Assembly (NCBI RefSeq): GCF_900129505.1
Contig: NZ_LT670818.1
Span: 7,535,001-7,599,000 of the forward strand
Direction of reading: 5' to 3'
Origin: Bradyrhizobium erythrophlei
GTDB taxonomy: Bacteria > Pseudomonadota > Alphaproteobacteria > Rhizobiales > Xanthobacteraceae
DNA: 64,000 nucleotides
Shown here: piece by piece, positions 42,121-50,995 of the stretch
Position numbering within the stretch: position 1 is the first letter of the stretch
Layout: every line of letters starts with the position of its first letter
Program-made: the position numbers and the translations under genes
Notes under the pieces: model-generated
Databases searched by the model: none
The model's input: only the letters and a program-made list of their open reading frames with translations
What the model was told of the DNA's origin: nothing

Positions 42121-42309
42121 ATGGACGACTTTTTGAACAGAAATTCGGACGGGCTCGGTGAAATCGCCGGCATCCTTGCGCTCGGCCTTCTGCGTCTTAA
42201 CGTCCGGAAGTCCAGTCTCATTTCGCCGGAAAATCGAGATAATCCGCTCGACTTAGAGCCCGGGTCGCACGGTCATGTCAGCGGGAACACGAGGATGTCC
42301 GGCACGTGA
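42121..42309 (+). CDS. small leader protein of the recombinase cassette
   Basis: MDDFLNRNSDGLGEIAGILA, LGLLRLNVRKSSLISPENRD, NPLDLEPGSHGHVSGNTRMS. Proteins with GEIA-x-I-L-A-x-G-L-x-R-L-x-x-R-K-S-S occur upstream of DUF2924 in similar islands in my recollection. Its TGA overlaps the GTG of DUF2924 (GTGA), so the cassette of four is translationally coupled. Confidence 0.5.
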   Translation: MDDFLNRNSDGLGEIAGILALGLLRLNVRKSSLISPENRDNPLDLEPGSHGHVSGNTRMSGT

Positions 42310-42752
42310 ATGACACCGTTTTAAGCCAATTGGCCGCCCTAAAAGGCGCATCTGCCTTGGTTCTGAAGGCAAAGTGGCGGGAGCTGTTTGAGAGCGAGCC
42401 GCCGCAATATAACCGGCGGTTTCTGGAAAGCCGGCTGGCCTACCGGATCCAGGAGCTGGCCTATGGCGGGCTCGGCCGCGAGACCCTCGACCGGCTCCGC
42501 GCCATGGCCAAGCAATACGACGCCAAGAGCGCCGCGGAACGGAAGGCCCGGCCGGTTCACCGACCGATCGCCGGCACACAACTGATCAGGGATTGGCAGG
42601 GCGTCTCGCACTGTGTGACCGTCCGGATCGACGACTTCGAATATCTGGGTCGACCATACAAGTCGCTGTCGTCCGTCGCCCAGGAGATCACCGGCACCAA
42701 ATGGAACGGCTGGGTGTTCTTTGGCCTAAAAAGCAATCAGGGCAAATCATGA
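42306..42752 (+). CDS. DUF2924 family protein
   Basis: A 148-residue protein: MNDTVLSQLAALKGASALVL, KAKWRELFESEPPQYNRRFL, ESRLAYRIQELAYGGLGRET, then GTQLIRDWQGVSHCVTVRID, YLGRPYKSLSSVAQEITGTK, WNGWVFFGL. The N part W-R-x-L-F-x-x-x-P-P-x-x-x-R-x-x-L-x-x-x-L-A-Y-R-I-Q-E and the C part are DUF2924 throughout. The C half resembles small DNA-associated domains; the family sits next to large serine recombinases in prophages and islands, so a helper role in recombination is inferred. GTG start; stop overlaps the recombinase ATG (ATGA). Confidence 0.85.
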   Translation: MNDTVLSQLAALKGASALVLKAKWRELFESEPPQYNRRFLESRLAYRIQELAYGGLGRETLDRLRAMAKQYDAKSAAERKARPVHRPIAGTQLIRDWQGVSHCVTVRIDDFEYLGRPYKSLSSVAQEITGTKWNGWVFFGLKSNQGKS

Positions 42753-44150
42753 GAACCGAGCGAGGGCGATCGCACGACCGCCATTCCGACCTCGACGGCT
42801 TTAGCCAGGAGTCGATGCAATCGTCATCATCACGCGGCTCTTCTGCTCAGCCCGTCCCAAAACTCCGGTGTGCGGTATACACCCGCAAATCGAGCGAAGA
42901 AGGCCTCGAGATGCAGTTCAACTCCCTCGATGCCCAGCGCGATGCCGGCGAGGCCTATATCGTCAGCCAGAGGGCGAAGGGCTGGACGCTTGTGCCGGAC
43001 CGCTACGACGATGGCGGCATCTCCGGAGGAACAAATGACCGCCCGGCATTAAAGCGGCTGATGGCCGATATTGAGGCAGGTAAGCTGGACATTGTGGTGG
43101 TCTACAAGATGGACCGGCTGTCGCGCTCGATGCTGGGCTTCCTGCAGATGGTCGAAACGTTCGGCCAGCGCAACGCCACGGTCGTCTCCATCACAGAATC
43201 GTTCGACACCCGGACTTCAATGGGCCGCATGACCCTGAACATGCTGCTGACCTTCGCCCAATATGAGCGAGAGCAGACGGGGGACCGCATCCGCGACAAG
43301 GTAGCCGCCTCCCGCAAGAAAGGTATGTGGATGGGCGGGTGGACACCGCTCGGGTACGAGGTCCAGGATCGCAAGCTCATTATTCGCAAGGCGGATGCCG
43401 ATCAGGTTCGGGCGATCTTCAAGCGTTTCCTGGTGTTGAAATCAGCAACATTCGCGGGAACTAGTCGCCAAACGGGCCACCAACCGATATGGCCACCTCC
43501 TGGACAAAGGCGTGCTGTACAAGCTCCTGAAAAACCGGGTGTACATCGGCGAAGCCGTCCACAAAGGCACGTCCTATCCGGGCGAACACCAGCCCATTAT
43601 CGACCGGAAACTTTGGGACCAGGTCCATGCCATCATCAAGGCCAGCCCTCGCAAGCGGGCGGCCAGCGCCAGGGCGCAAACCCCGGCAATCCTGAAGGGG
43701 CTGCTGTTCGGTCCCGACGGTGCTGCAATGTCGCCGACCCACACCCGGAAAAGCGGCCGGCTCTATCGCTATTACATCAGCCAGAGCGTCATCAAACGGG
43801 GGACAGACGCCTGCCCGGTTCGACAGGTCCCGGCGGCCGAGATCGAGCGGATCGTCATTGAGCAGATTCGATCGTTGCTGCAGACGCCCGAGATCATCAT
43901 CCAGATGTGGCGCGCGGCTCAGAAGACCAACAAGGGCGTCAGCGAGAATGACGTCCGCAGCGCCCTTGTCGAATTCGAGCCGCTCTGGGCGGAGCTATTC
44001 CCCGCCGAGCAGGCCCGCATTATTGAGCTGCTGGTCGACCGGGTCGATCTCAGCCCCACCGGAATTGACCTTCGCTTGCGGATCGAGGGACTGACCTCCC
44101 TTTGCAACGATCTTCGGAGCGCCACCACCTCGCAGAATGAGGCCGCATGA
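42749..44150 (+). pseudogene. large serine recombinase with one-base frameshift
   Basis: N part in frame from ATG 42749: resolvase domain (RCAVYTRKSSEEGLEMQFNS, catalytic Ser in TRKSS; DGGISGGTNDRPALKRLMAD; VYKMDRLSRSMLGFLQMVET) and GWTPLGYEVQDRKLIIRKAD. At 43451 an extra T in AACATTCGCGG shifts the frame; the rest (SRELVAKRATNRYGHLLDKG, VLYKLLKNRVYIGEAVHKGT, then a recombinase and zinc-ribbon-like part ending about 44150) is in the next frame. Deleting one T restores one protein of about 466 residues. It would catalyse excision and integration of the island. Confidence 0.82.
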
Positions 44151-44593
44151 CCACCCAACCGAGCCTCATCGTCGGCCGATTGGGCCGCCCCACCCTCAGC
44201 AGGGACGGGCGGACGATTTCGGTCCACATCCCCATCTCGATACGCCACCAGGGTGGCCGGAAGCAGGTCGTGACGCCGGCCGACGCAACACCTTGGACCT
44301 CGCGGGCCTCCCGTATTGACAGCACTCTGGTCAAGGCAGTCGTCCGTGCCCATCGCTGGCGGGACATGCTGGAGTCCGGCCACTACGCCACCGTTCGAGA
44401 ACTGGCCAAAGCGGAAAGCATCAATGAGTCCTACCTCAGCCGCGTGCTGCGCCTGACATTGCTCGCGCCCGACATCATCCAAGGCATTCTCGAAGGGCAG
44501 CAATCAGTTGATCTCGAACTCGATGACCTACTTGAGCCTATACCCCCTGATTGGGCTCAGCAGCGCGCTCAGCTAGTCAGGAATCAGCCCTAG
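44147..44593 (+). CDS. helix-turn-helix partner protein of the recombinase
   Basis: A 148-residue protein: PSLIVGRLGRPTLSRDGRTI, SVHIPISIRHQGGRKQVVTP, VKAVVRAHRWRDMLESGHYA, TVRELAKAESINESYLSRVL, RLTLLAPDIIQGILEGQQSV. The part TVRELAKAE-x-I-x-x-S-Y-L-S-R-x-L-R-L-x-L-L is a ParB-type helix-turn-helix. It begins at the recombinase stop (ATGA) and follows DUF2924 and the recombinase in the same order as in other islands. A directionality or accessory factor is a reasonable guess. Confidence 0.7.
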   Translation: MTTQPSLIVGRLGRPTLSRDGRTISVHIPISIRHQGGRKQVVTPADATPWTSRASRIDSTLVKAVVRAHRWRDMLESGHYATVRELAKAESINESYLSRVLRLTLLAPDIIQGILEGQQSVDLELDDLLEPIPPDWAQQRAQLVRNQP

Positions 44594-44666
44594 GCTGCAG
44601 TCGACTGCCCGTCGATAGAACCGAGCAAATGACCGTCAAACTCGGCGCTTTCGCGCGTGCGGGAGC

Positions 44667-45104
44667 CTACGATATTTTGAACAGGCCTTGCCGACCTTGA
44701 GAGCGATCATTGGTGAAGGTCTCGATGTGTGCCAACGAACCTGCGTTGGCAGGGGGGTCCGCGTTGTCGAACACGATAAACTGACCGTCGCTGCCCAAAG
44801 ATGAGAGATGCTGGAAGAAACGCTCCTTTAAGTCCGATCGGCTAATCGTTTGCTCGTCGGGCGAGAGAGCGCCCAAGGGAGACCTGATTGGATCCCGGTA
44901 TGTGATCAATGGCGTGTCGAGGATGACAAACCCTGGGTGGGGCGATTGACGCGCCTGACAATAAGTTAACAAAGCCACCTTGAACGCGGCATGGGTGATC
45001 GCGCGCACACCTTTGCCGTTATGTGTCATCGACATGATCACATTCGCCCCGCAGTGCGGTGCTTTGCCGGCAGATAAGGCGCTAACGACCAGTGTATACC
45101 ATTC
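44667..45104 (-). pseudogene. C-terminal remnant of an SMC-like / AAA ATPase
   Basis: The frame opens after a TAG at 45107: EWYTLVVSALSAGKAPHCGA, NVIMSMTHNGKGVRAITHAA, FKVALLTYCQARQSPHPGFV, ILDTPLITYRDP (Walker B, hhhhD), ERFFQHLSSLGSDGQFIVFD, NADPPANAGSLAHIETFTND. This is the C-terminal lobe of RecF/SMC-like ATPases with N-G-K-G-x-R-A signature region and the D-T-P-L Walker B. The N-terminal Walker A and coiled coil are missing. It may derive from a defence-type ATPase. No start codon with a good site. Confidence 0.6.
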
Positions 45105-45419
45105 CTAAATGTCGCAAATGTCCGCGCCAATATTTGCAAGCCGTTTACTAAAGGTTTTGACTCAATCGGGTTGTTGCCCTTCCTTGTCCGATGGGGATTC
45201 GAACCGTTTCTAGGGCTGCGGCTGCAGATACCTTAAGTGCCGGCCTTTCAGAACCGTACCAAATTGCCGAAGTACGAAGCTTTGGAGAAAAACGGCGTCT
45301 CCAAACGTCAATCTAAGAAACCGATGCATCTCTAGTACGGCGCCACCTTAGAAGAAGGCCCGTTTTATTGGGTTTTATGGGGCTTTGGTTGCCGACGAGA
45401 CAGGCACTCGAACCGACAG

Positions 45420-45450
45420 TGGCGGACCGAGAGGGATTCGAACGCTCAAT
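45420..45450 (-). pseudogene. 3' fragment of a tRNA-Ser gene
   Basis: Minus strand: GGTTCGAATCCCTCTCGG-like T arm then TCCGCCA. Discriminator G and encoded CCA fit tRNA-Ser. Only the T loop, T-stem and acceptor 3' strand remain. Confidence 0.55.
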
Positions 45451-45524
45451 ACGGCTTGGACCTCCCTTAAGGGTGGGCTTCCTGAGATTCTCGGCTCGCG
45501 GCGACTCGGTGGCGATTCCCGAAA

Positions 45525-45554
45525 ACCAAAAGGCCGCCCTTGCGGACGGCCTCT
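45525..45554 (-). terminator. intrinsic terminator after the tRNA-fMet fragment
   Basis: Minus strand: GGCCGTCC, loop GCAA, GGGCGGCC then TTTTGGTTTT. It lies 32 bases beyond the 3' end of the tRNA fragment, as for a native tRNA transcript. Confidence 0.65.
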
Positions 45555-45585
45555 TAGTTTTAAGCCAATATATCAGTCACTTATT

Positions 45586-45648
45586 TGGTTGCGGGGATAG
45601 GATTTGAACCTATGACCTTCAGGTTATGAGCCTGACGAGCTTGACCGG
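45586..45648 (-). pseudogene. 3' part of an initiator tRNA-Met gene
   Basis: Minus strand: CGGTCAAGCTCGTCAGG, CTCATAA (anticodon CAT), CCTGAAGGTCATAGG, TTCAAATCC, TATCCCCGCAACCA. Everything from the D loop to CCA is present; the first 15 or so bases of the tRNA are replaced. A native-looking terminator follows. This is the classical picture of a tRNA 3' end kept at an integration boundary. Confidence 0.8.
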
Positions 45649-45767
45649 GGTTTGCAAATGCTGGCTGTGCCGGCGGCCCGTTCGCAGGATTTCGGCAAAA
45701 CTCGCAAGCTTCTGCGGGTTTGTTTATCGTCTGGTGATTATTCTGTTTTGCCGACTAGGTTCGCGGA

Positions 45768-45989
45768 ATGAATGCATCTTCCCCAGAAGCAATTGCACAC
45801 AGCCTGACGCCGGAGCAGCGCACTATTGTCCTGGTCGGGCCACAAAACTTCGAAGAAGCAGACGCCATACCAGAGGGCTTGTTTGATTTCGATGTTTGTT
45901 GGGACGTTGAAAACGCTAGTGAGACCTCCTTTTGGACACCCACCGAACTCGGCCGTTTGGTTCGGGACAAGCTTGAGCAACTACCGTGA
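45768..45989 (+). CDS. hypothetical acidic protein, 73 aa
   Basis: MNASSPEAIAHSLTPEQRTI, VLVGPQNFEEADAIPEGLFD, FDVCWDVENASETSFWTPTE, LGRLVRDKLEQLP. Acidic and well balanced, no domain recognised. It sits between two tRNA fragments in the island end. Confidence 0.45.
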   Translation: MNASSPEAIAHSLTPEQRTIVLVGPQNFEEADAIPEGLFDFDVCWDVENASETSFWTPTELGRLVRDKLEQLP

Positions 45990-46125
45990 GATGCGAGCGC
46001 GTAAAGCGATGAACTCGCAAGGGCGGACTGCACCAGTTTCGCATCGGAAACGACATCGCTAAGGCGCGACAAAGGCGATCGCACTCGAATGAAACCCTAA
46101 GAATCTCAACGAAGCCGACTTGTAG

Positions 46126-46177
46126 CCTCCCGCTCATAACGGTCTGGTTGCAGGTTCGAGTCCTGCCGGGCTCACCA
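46126..46177 (+). pseudogene. 3' part of a tRNA gene with CAT anticodon
   Basis: Plus strand: CCGCTCATAACGG (anticodon loop CTCATAA), then TGGTTGCAGGTTCGAGTCCT, GCCGGGCTCACCA. It runs from the anticodon stem to the encoded CCA. The 5' half is unrelated. CAT can be elongator Met or Ile2; I cannot separate them here. Confidence 0.7.
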
Positions 46178-46494
46178 GCGAAATCAATGGCTGGTCAGAT
46201 TGCGGTCGCGGTGGACTCTCGCCCTAAGTATCGGGAAGTGCGTTCATCGTCAGAGCGGGCTGCGTGCATCACCCCTAACGCCGAAAATTTCGACAATCAG
46301 CTTCTTTCCTTTTTTGTTCGCCGTGGCACCCAATCGTACGATGAGTTTATAGCCGCCGTTCCATTTCGGCCTCGCCTGAGCATGATACTCGGGATGATCA
46401 ACACGACATTTTCTCGATTGGCGAAAACGCAAGTGCGTGTACCTCATCGGGTCGCAGGGTGACCTGAGCGCGAGCGCTGGGGACAACTCGGACT

Positions 46495-46719
46495 ATGATC
46501 GACGAAGACGAAGGTGAACAACACGCGGCTGCTGGAGAGATTCGGCCAATGCTGAGCATAAAGCAGGTGCTCGCCTTGATCCCATTCTCGCGGGCGACGC
46601 TTTACCGCGAAATGGAAGCCGGCCGTTTTCCCGCCGCTCACGAGATCGCACCTCGCAGAATTGCGTGGTTCAAGGATGACGTTGCCGCGTGGCAACTCGG
46701 CACCAAAAAGGGCGCTTGA
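46495..46719 (+). CDS. AlpA family phage regulatory protein / excisionase
   Basis: A 74-residue protein: MLSIKQVLALIPFSRATLYR, EMEAGRFPAAHEIAPRRIAW, FKDDVAAWQLGTKKGA. This is AlpA (helix-turn-helix with S-R-A-T-L-Y-R and R-R-I-A-W at the wing), which controls prophage or island integrase and excision. ATG 46549 with GGAGAG upstream is as likely a start as ATG 46495. It lies between the tRNA fragment at 46177 and the intact tRNA-Pro. Confidence 0.82.
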   Translation: MIDEDEGEQHAAAGEIRPMLSIKQVLALIPFSRATLYREMEAGRFPAAHEIAPRRIAWFKDDVAAWQLGTKKGA

Positions 46720-46790
46720 GATTTCCTTCCCCCAGCCTTCCCCCAGACGATTTCAAATATAGGGCCTCTCCGCTAAGCTATTGTTTTTAT

Positions 46791-46868
46791 TGGTCGGAGC
46801 GAGAGGATTTGAACCTCCGACCCCTAGTCTCCCAGACTAGTGCGCTAACCGGGCTGCGCCACGCTCCG
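46791..46868 (-). tRNA. tRNA-Pro (GGG anticodon)
   Basis: Minus strand: acceptor CGGAGCG...CGCTCCG, discriminator A and encoded CCA (46793-46791); D arm GCGCAGCCCGGTTAGCGC; anticodon arm CTAGT, loop CTGGGAG, ACTAG (anticodon GGG); T arm with GGTTCAAATCC. All arms pair. This is the first intact gene of the core block. Confidence 0.93.
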
Positions 46869-46969
46869 ATGCCGTTCCATTAGCTGCGATCAGGCCCGCG
46901 CGCAAGGCAGGCGATGGCACCGGTCGCGGGATGGCGGACGGGCGGTAACGGCGGGTTCCAGGGGAAAAT

Positions 46970-47536
46970 CTAGCCCTTCAGGGCCTGATCCAGCAACTGC
47001 CGGCAGGCGATCAGGTCCTGCAGCACGCTTTCCAGGCGTGCGACTTCGAGCGGACGCACCTCGCCGGCGATCCCGGGAATGGGGCCGTCGTCATACGCCG
47101 CCGGCATGCCTTCCTCGTCGGTTTCGAGCAGGCGAAAATCGATGCCGTCGGTGCCGCCTTCGTAATCGTCGTCATCCAGATCGACGCCGGGCACGACATC
47201 CTCGTCCTGCTCCGCGATGCTTTGGCCGACCGCCTCTTCGATCGCGCCAAACGAGGCCACCGCCGAGCTGTCGGCCAGACGCTGGACCGAGGCGATGCCG
47301 TGCTCCTTGAGAATGCGCTGCACGCCGCGGATGGTGTAGCCCTCGCCATACAGCAGGCGGCGGATGCCCTTGAGCAGGTCGACGTCGTCGGGGCGGTAAT
47401 AGCGGCGGCCGCCGCTCCGCTTCATCGGCTTGATCTGCGCGAACCTTGTCTCCCAGAACCGCAGGACGTGCTGGGGAATGTCGAGGTCATTGGCGACCTC
47501 GCTGATGGTCCGGAACGCATCCGGCGCTTTGTCCAA
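46970..47536 (-). CDS. MerR-family transcriptional regulator
   Basis: A 188-residue protein with an N-terminal MerR winged helix ([74 protein letters not shown]) and a long acidic tail. This is the MerR type encoded next to ihfA in alphaproteobacteria; no metal-binding cysteines. TTG start at 47536 with GAGGAG eight bases upstream decides the start. Targets unknown. Spacing of 58 bases to ihfA makes an operon likely. Confidence 0.9.
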   Translation of the reverse strand: MDKAPDAFRTISEVANDLDIPQHVLRFWETRFAQIKPMKRSGGRRYYRPDDVDLLKGIRRLLYGEGYTIRGVQRILKEHGIASVQRLADSSAVASFGAIEEAVGQSIAEQDEDVVPGVDLDDDDYEGGTDGIDFRLLETDEEGMPAAYDDGPIPGIAGEVRPLEVARLESVLQDLIACRQLLDQALKG

Positions 47537-47594
47537 ATGCCCGCTCCTCTTTCGATCGCCCGGCCGGACGGCCAGTCTCTTCCGGCTTGCCTTG

Positions 47595-47924
47595 CTATTC
47601 GGGCTTGCTTTGCCCGTTACCGGGGTTCTGGCCGTTGATCCGCTGCTTCAGAATCGCCGAGGGCTTGAACACCATCACGCGACGCGGCGAAATCGGCACC
47701 TCGGTGCCGGTCTTCGGGTTACGGCCGATACGCTGGCCCTTCTTGCGCACCATGAACGAGCCGAACGACGATAATTTCACCGTCTCGCCCTTCTCCAGGC
47801 AGTCGGTGATCTCCTTCAGCACCAGCTCGACGAAGGCGGATGACTCCGTGCGTGACAGTCCTACCTTCTGGTAGACGGCCTCGCACAAATCGACGCGTGT
47901 AACGGTCTTCCCGGTTCCAGTCAT
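47595..47924 (-). CDS. ihfA: integration host factor alpha subunit
   Basis: A 109-residue HU/IHF fold protein: [80 protein letters not shown]. GRNPKTGxE and the F-K-P-S element are the IHF alpha DNA-bending arm features; it pairs with IhfB. The position after fabH and before merR is conserved. ATG 47924 gives the standard N terminus; the frame opens seven codons earlier at 47942. Confidence 0.93.
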   Translation of the reverse strand: MTGTGKTVTRVDLCEAVYQKVGLSRTESSAFVELVLKEITDCLEKGETVKLSSFGSFMVRKKGQRIGRNPKTGTEVPISPRRVMVFKPSAILKQRINGQNPGNGQSKPE

Positions 47925-48055
47925 CGCCTGCCCCGCACTCACGGCGAAAATTTATCGTCTGAAATTATGAGGTTAACGTACAATGGTCAACAGTGCTCAT
48001 CAATGCAATAGCATGAAAGAACACAACAAAGTACACAGACTTTTTAAGGTTGCGC

Positions 48056-49033
48056 TTACCAGCGTAAAAGCGCCGAGCCCCAGGTGAAACCGCCACCCAT
48101 GGCCTCCAGCAGTACCAGGTCACCCTTCTTGATGCGTCCATCGGCGACCGCGACCGACAGCGCCAGGGGAATCGACGCCGCCGAGGTATTGCCATGCAGG
48201 TCGACGGTCAGCACTACCTTTTGCGGTGCAATATGAAGCTTGTGCGCCGAAGCATCGATGATTCGCTTGTTGGCCTGGTGCGGAACGAACCAGTCGATCT
48301 CCGCGGCCGAGGTGCCGGTGGCCTTGAAGGCGTCCACGATCACGTCGGTGATCATGCCCACCGCATGCTTGAACACTTCGCGGCCTTCCATCCGCAGATA
48401 CCCCACAGTCCGGGTCGAGGACGGGCCGCCATCGACATATAATTTCGACTTGTGCCGGCCGTCGGAGCGCAGATGCGTGGTCAGGATGCCGCGGTCGGAG
48501 GGTTTGCCCGGCTCGAGCTGCGCGTCCAGCACCACGGCGCCGGCGCCATCGCCGAACAGCACGCAGGTGCCGCGGTCGTTCCAGTCCAGGATCCGCGAAA
48601 ACGTCTCGGCGCCGATCACCAGCGCACGCTTGAACGAGCCTGTGCGCAGGAAATTGTCCGCGGTCGCGAGCGCGAACACGAAGCCGGAGCATACTGCCTG
48701 CAGATCGAACGCTGCGCCGTGGTGGATGCCGAGTTCGTTCTGCACGGCGACCGCGGTCGCCGGAAAGGTATTGTCCGGCGTCGAGGTCGCCAGCACGATC
48801 AGGTCGATCGACTGGGCATCGACCCCGGCATTGGCCAGGGCCGCGCGCGCGGCATGCACGGCCAGATGCGAGGTGAACTCGCCTTCGGCGGCGATATGGC
48901 GCTGCCTGATGCCGGTACGCTGTACGATCCACTCGTCGGAGGTGTCGATCCGCGCCGCCAGTTCGGCATTGGTCAGGATCTGCTGCGGCAAATAGGAACC
49001 GCAGCCGAGCACAACCGAACGTAATGCAGTCAC
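48056..49033 (-). CDS. fabH: beta-ketoacyl-ACP synthase III
   Basis: A 325-residue condensing enzyme that starts fatty acid synthesis from acetyl-CoA and malonyl-ACP. Catalytic triad seen: Cys in [20 protein letters not shown] (about residue 115), His in [20 protein letters not shown] and Asn in [19 protein letters not shown] 49033 overlaps the plsX stop (GTGA), so the two are coupled. The C-terminal [13 protein letters not shown] is canonical. Confidence 0.96.
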   Translation of the reverse strand: MTALRSVVLGCGSYLPQQILTNAELAARIDTSDEWIVQRTGIRQRHIAAEGEFTSHLAVHAARAALANAGVDAQSIDLIVLATSTPDNTFPATAVAVQNELGIHHGAAFDLQAVCSGFVFALATADNFLRTGSFKRALVIGAETFSRILDWNDRGTCVLFGDGAGAVVLDAQLEPGKPSDRGILTTHLRSDGRHKSKLYVDGGPSSTRTVGYLRMEGREVFKHAVGMITDVIVDAFKATGTSAAEIDWFVPHQANKRIIDASAHKLHIAPQKVVLTVDLHGNTSAASIPLALSVAVADGRIKKGDLVLLEAMGGGFTWGSALLRW

Positions 49034-50093
49034 GAGACAGCCTCCTGCGCGGTCGGCGCAGATCCGGGCGCGCTGCCGTCGGGGTTGAGCATTTGGTTGA
49101 TCTTGTTGAGGAGATCGTAGCGGACCATCTCATAGCCAACATCGACGGCATAGGCAAAGCCTTCGGCGTCGGTTCCGCCGTGGCTTTTGACGACGATGCC
49201 GTTTAGTCCAAGCACCACGCTGCCGTTGGATTTGCTCGGGTCGAGCTTGTCGCGCAGCGCCTTGAACGCATTCTTTGCAAAGAGATAGCCGATCCGCGAG
49301 CGCCAGGTGCGCGACATGGCGCCGCGCAGGAAGTCCGTGATCTGCCGCGCGGTGCCCTCGGCGGCCTTCAACGCGATATTGCCGCTGAAACCCTCGGCGA
49401 CGATGACGTCGGCAGCCCCCTTGCCGATGCCGTCGCCCTCGACGAAGCCGATATATTCCAGCTGGGGAAGGTTCATCGCGCGCAGCAGCTCCGCCGCTTC
49501 ACGAATTTCCTCGCGGCCCTTGATCTCCTCGACGCCGATATTGAGCAGGCCGACCGTGGGCCGTTCGAGATCGAACAGCACGCTCGCCATGGCGCTGCCC
49601 ATCACCGCCAGCGCCACCAGGTGATGCGCATCTCCGCCGATGGTGGCGCCGAGGTCGAGCACGACCGAATCGCCGCGGGCGGTGGGCCATATCGCCGCGA
49701 GCGCCGGCCGGTCGATCCCCCGCTGCATGCGCAGGCAAAACCGCGCCATCGCCGCCAGCGCGCCGGTATTGCCGGCGGATACCGCGACGTCGGCCTCGCC
49801 CTTCTTGACCGCTTCAATGGCGAGCCACATCGACGACGATTTGCGGCCGCGGCGCAACGCCTGGCTCGGCTTTTCGTGCATGCTGACGGCGACGTCGGTA
49901 TGAATGACGCGGGAGACCGCCTTCATCGCCGGATATTTGTCGAGCTGCGGGTCGATCAGCGCGCGATCGCCGAACAGCAGAAATTCGCTGTCGGGATGCC
50001 GGGTCAATGAAATCGCGGCGCCGGGAATGACCACCGATGCGCCGACATCGCCCCCCATGGCGTCAAGCGCGATTCGAACCTTCTGAGGCATGA
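49030..50093 (-). CDS. plsX: phosphate acyltransferase
   Basis: A 354-residue enzyme making acyl-phosphate from acyl-ACP for PlsY in phospholipid synthesis. Motifs: [100 protein letters not shown] region with [16 protein letters not shown] 50093 chosen over the longer frame to 50124 by homologue length. Overlaps fabH. Confidence 0.96.
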
Positions 50094-50389
50094 ACGTCCC
50101 GGAAACCTGATCTCTTGCGGACAAGAAGCGCTTCGGCCGCGACTACTGAAATCGCCATGGATGGCAGCGATCGGCGAAGCGCAACGCTGCACCCGGCCGG
50201 GCCGCGACAATAGCGTTTCCGCACCCCGACACAACCTCTTGACCGCGCTCTTTTGAAAAGGAGCCGAACCGGTGCGGAATCGGCACATCGGAATAAAACA
50301 AGCTAATTCAACAAATTATGCCATTTTTTGGACCCATGCCGGTATCTAGCTGTGCTGGAATGCAAGCTCCACCGCCGTGCCGGCGCGGT

Positions 50390-50995
50390 TCAAGGCTTTT
50401 TCGGCTTCTTCGCGCCCGATGGCTCGTCTTCGGCCTTGAGCGCTTTGAGCGCTGCAAACGGATGCGAGTCGGGATCGGCGGCCTCGACGGGGGGCTCGAA
50501 TACGGCGTCCGGCCGGCGCGGATAGGGATCGACACCGAGATACAGCGCATCGGTCGCGAGCCGGCCGAGGTCGATGATGCCGTTTTCGATCGGCTCCGGC
50601 GGATCGGGAATTTCGACGTCGCCCTCAGTGGCGTCATCGACGAGAGTGGAAAGCTCGGGGATCTGCTCCGGCGGCGCGAAGATCAGGTCGATCTCCTCGT
50701 CGATGTCGTTCTCGATCGGATCCAGCGTCACCACGCAGGTTTGCCCGATCCGCGCCCGCACACGGCCGCCGATTTGGAATCGGCCGCCGCTCATGGGCGT
50801 GACATCGAGCGAGGCATTCGCCGACAGGACCTCGCGCAAGTCCCCGACCTCAGCCATTGCCACGCGTTCTGCGGGGCTCGCTTCGATATCAAGATGCAAT
50901 CCGGTCTCGGGGATCTGCGCCACCGCGACGGGAACGCGCCAAGGGTCGGATTTGGACTTGTCGGGCTTGTCAATCATGCTGCTCGGTCGGTTCAT
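50390..50995 (-). CDS. DUF177 (YceD) family protein
   Basis: A 201-residue protein: WRVPVAVAQIPETGLHLDIE, ASPAERVAMAEVGDLREVLS, FQIGGRVRARIGQTCVVTLD, PIENDIDEEIDLIFAPPEQI, IIDLGRLATDALYLGVDPYPR. The C-V-V-T-L-x-P-x-x...I-D-L-x-x-L-x-x-x-x-L-x-L-x-x-x-P-Y-P pattern is DUF177, implicated in 23S rRNA / ribosome maturation in plants and bacteria. Its ATG overlaps the stop of the upstream gene by four bases. Confidence 0.9.
   Translation of the reverse strand: MNRPSSMIDKPDKSKSDPWRVPVAVAQIPETGLHLDIEASPAERVAMAEVGDLREVLSANASLDVTPMSGGRFQIGGRVRARIGQTCVVTLDPIENDIDEEIDLIFAPPEQIPELSTLVDDATEGDVEIPDPPEPIENGIIDLGRLATDALYLGVDPYPRRPDAVFEPPVEAADPDSHPFAALKALKAEDEPSGAKKPKKP

Noticed and set aside
45180..45215. 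Another tRNA T-loop-like GGGGATTCGAACC at 45191
   Set aside because: Only the T-loop sequence is seen; no acceptor end or CCA, so it is not enough to call a tRNA fragment.
45368..45607. Frames containing GPRGIRTLN-type peptides
   Set aside because: This is the antisense reading of tRNA-Ser and tRNA-Met ends, a known source of false proteins.
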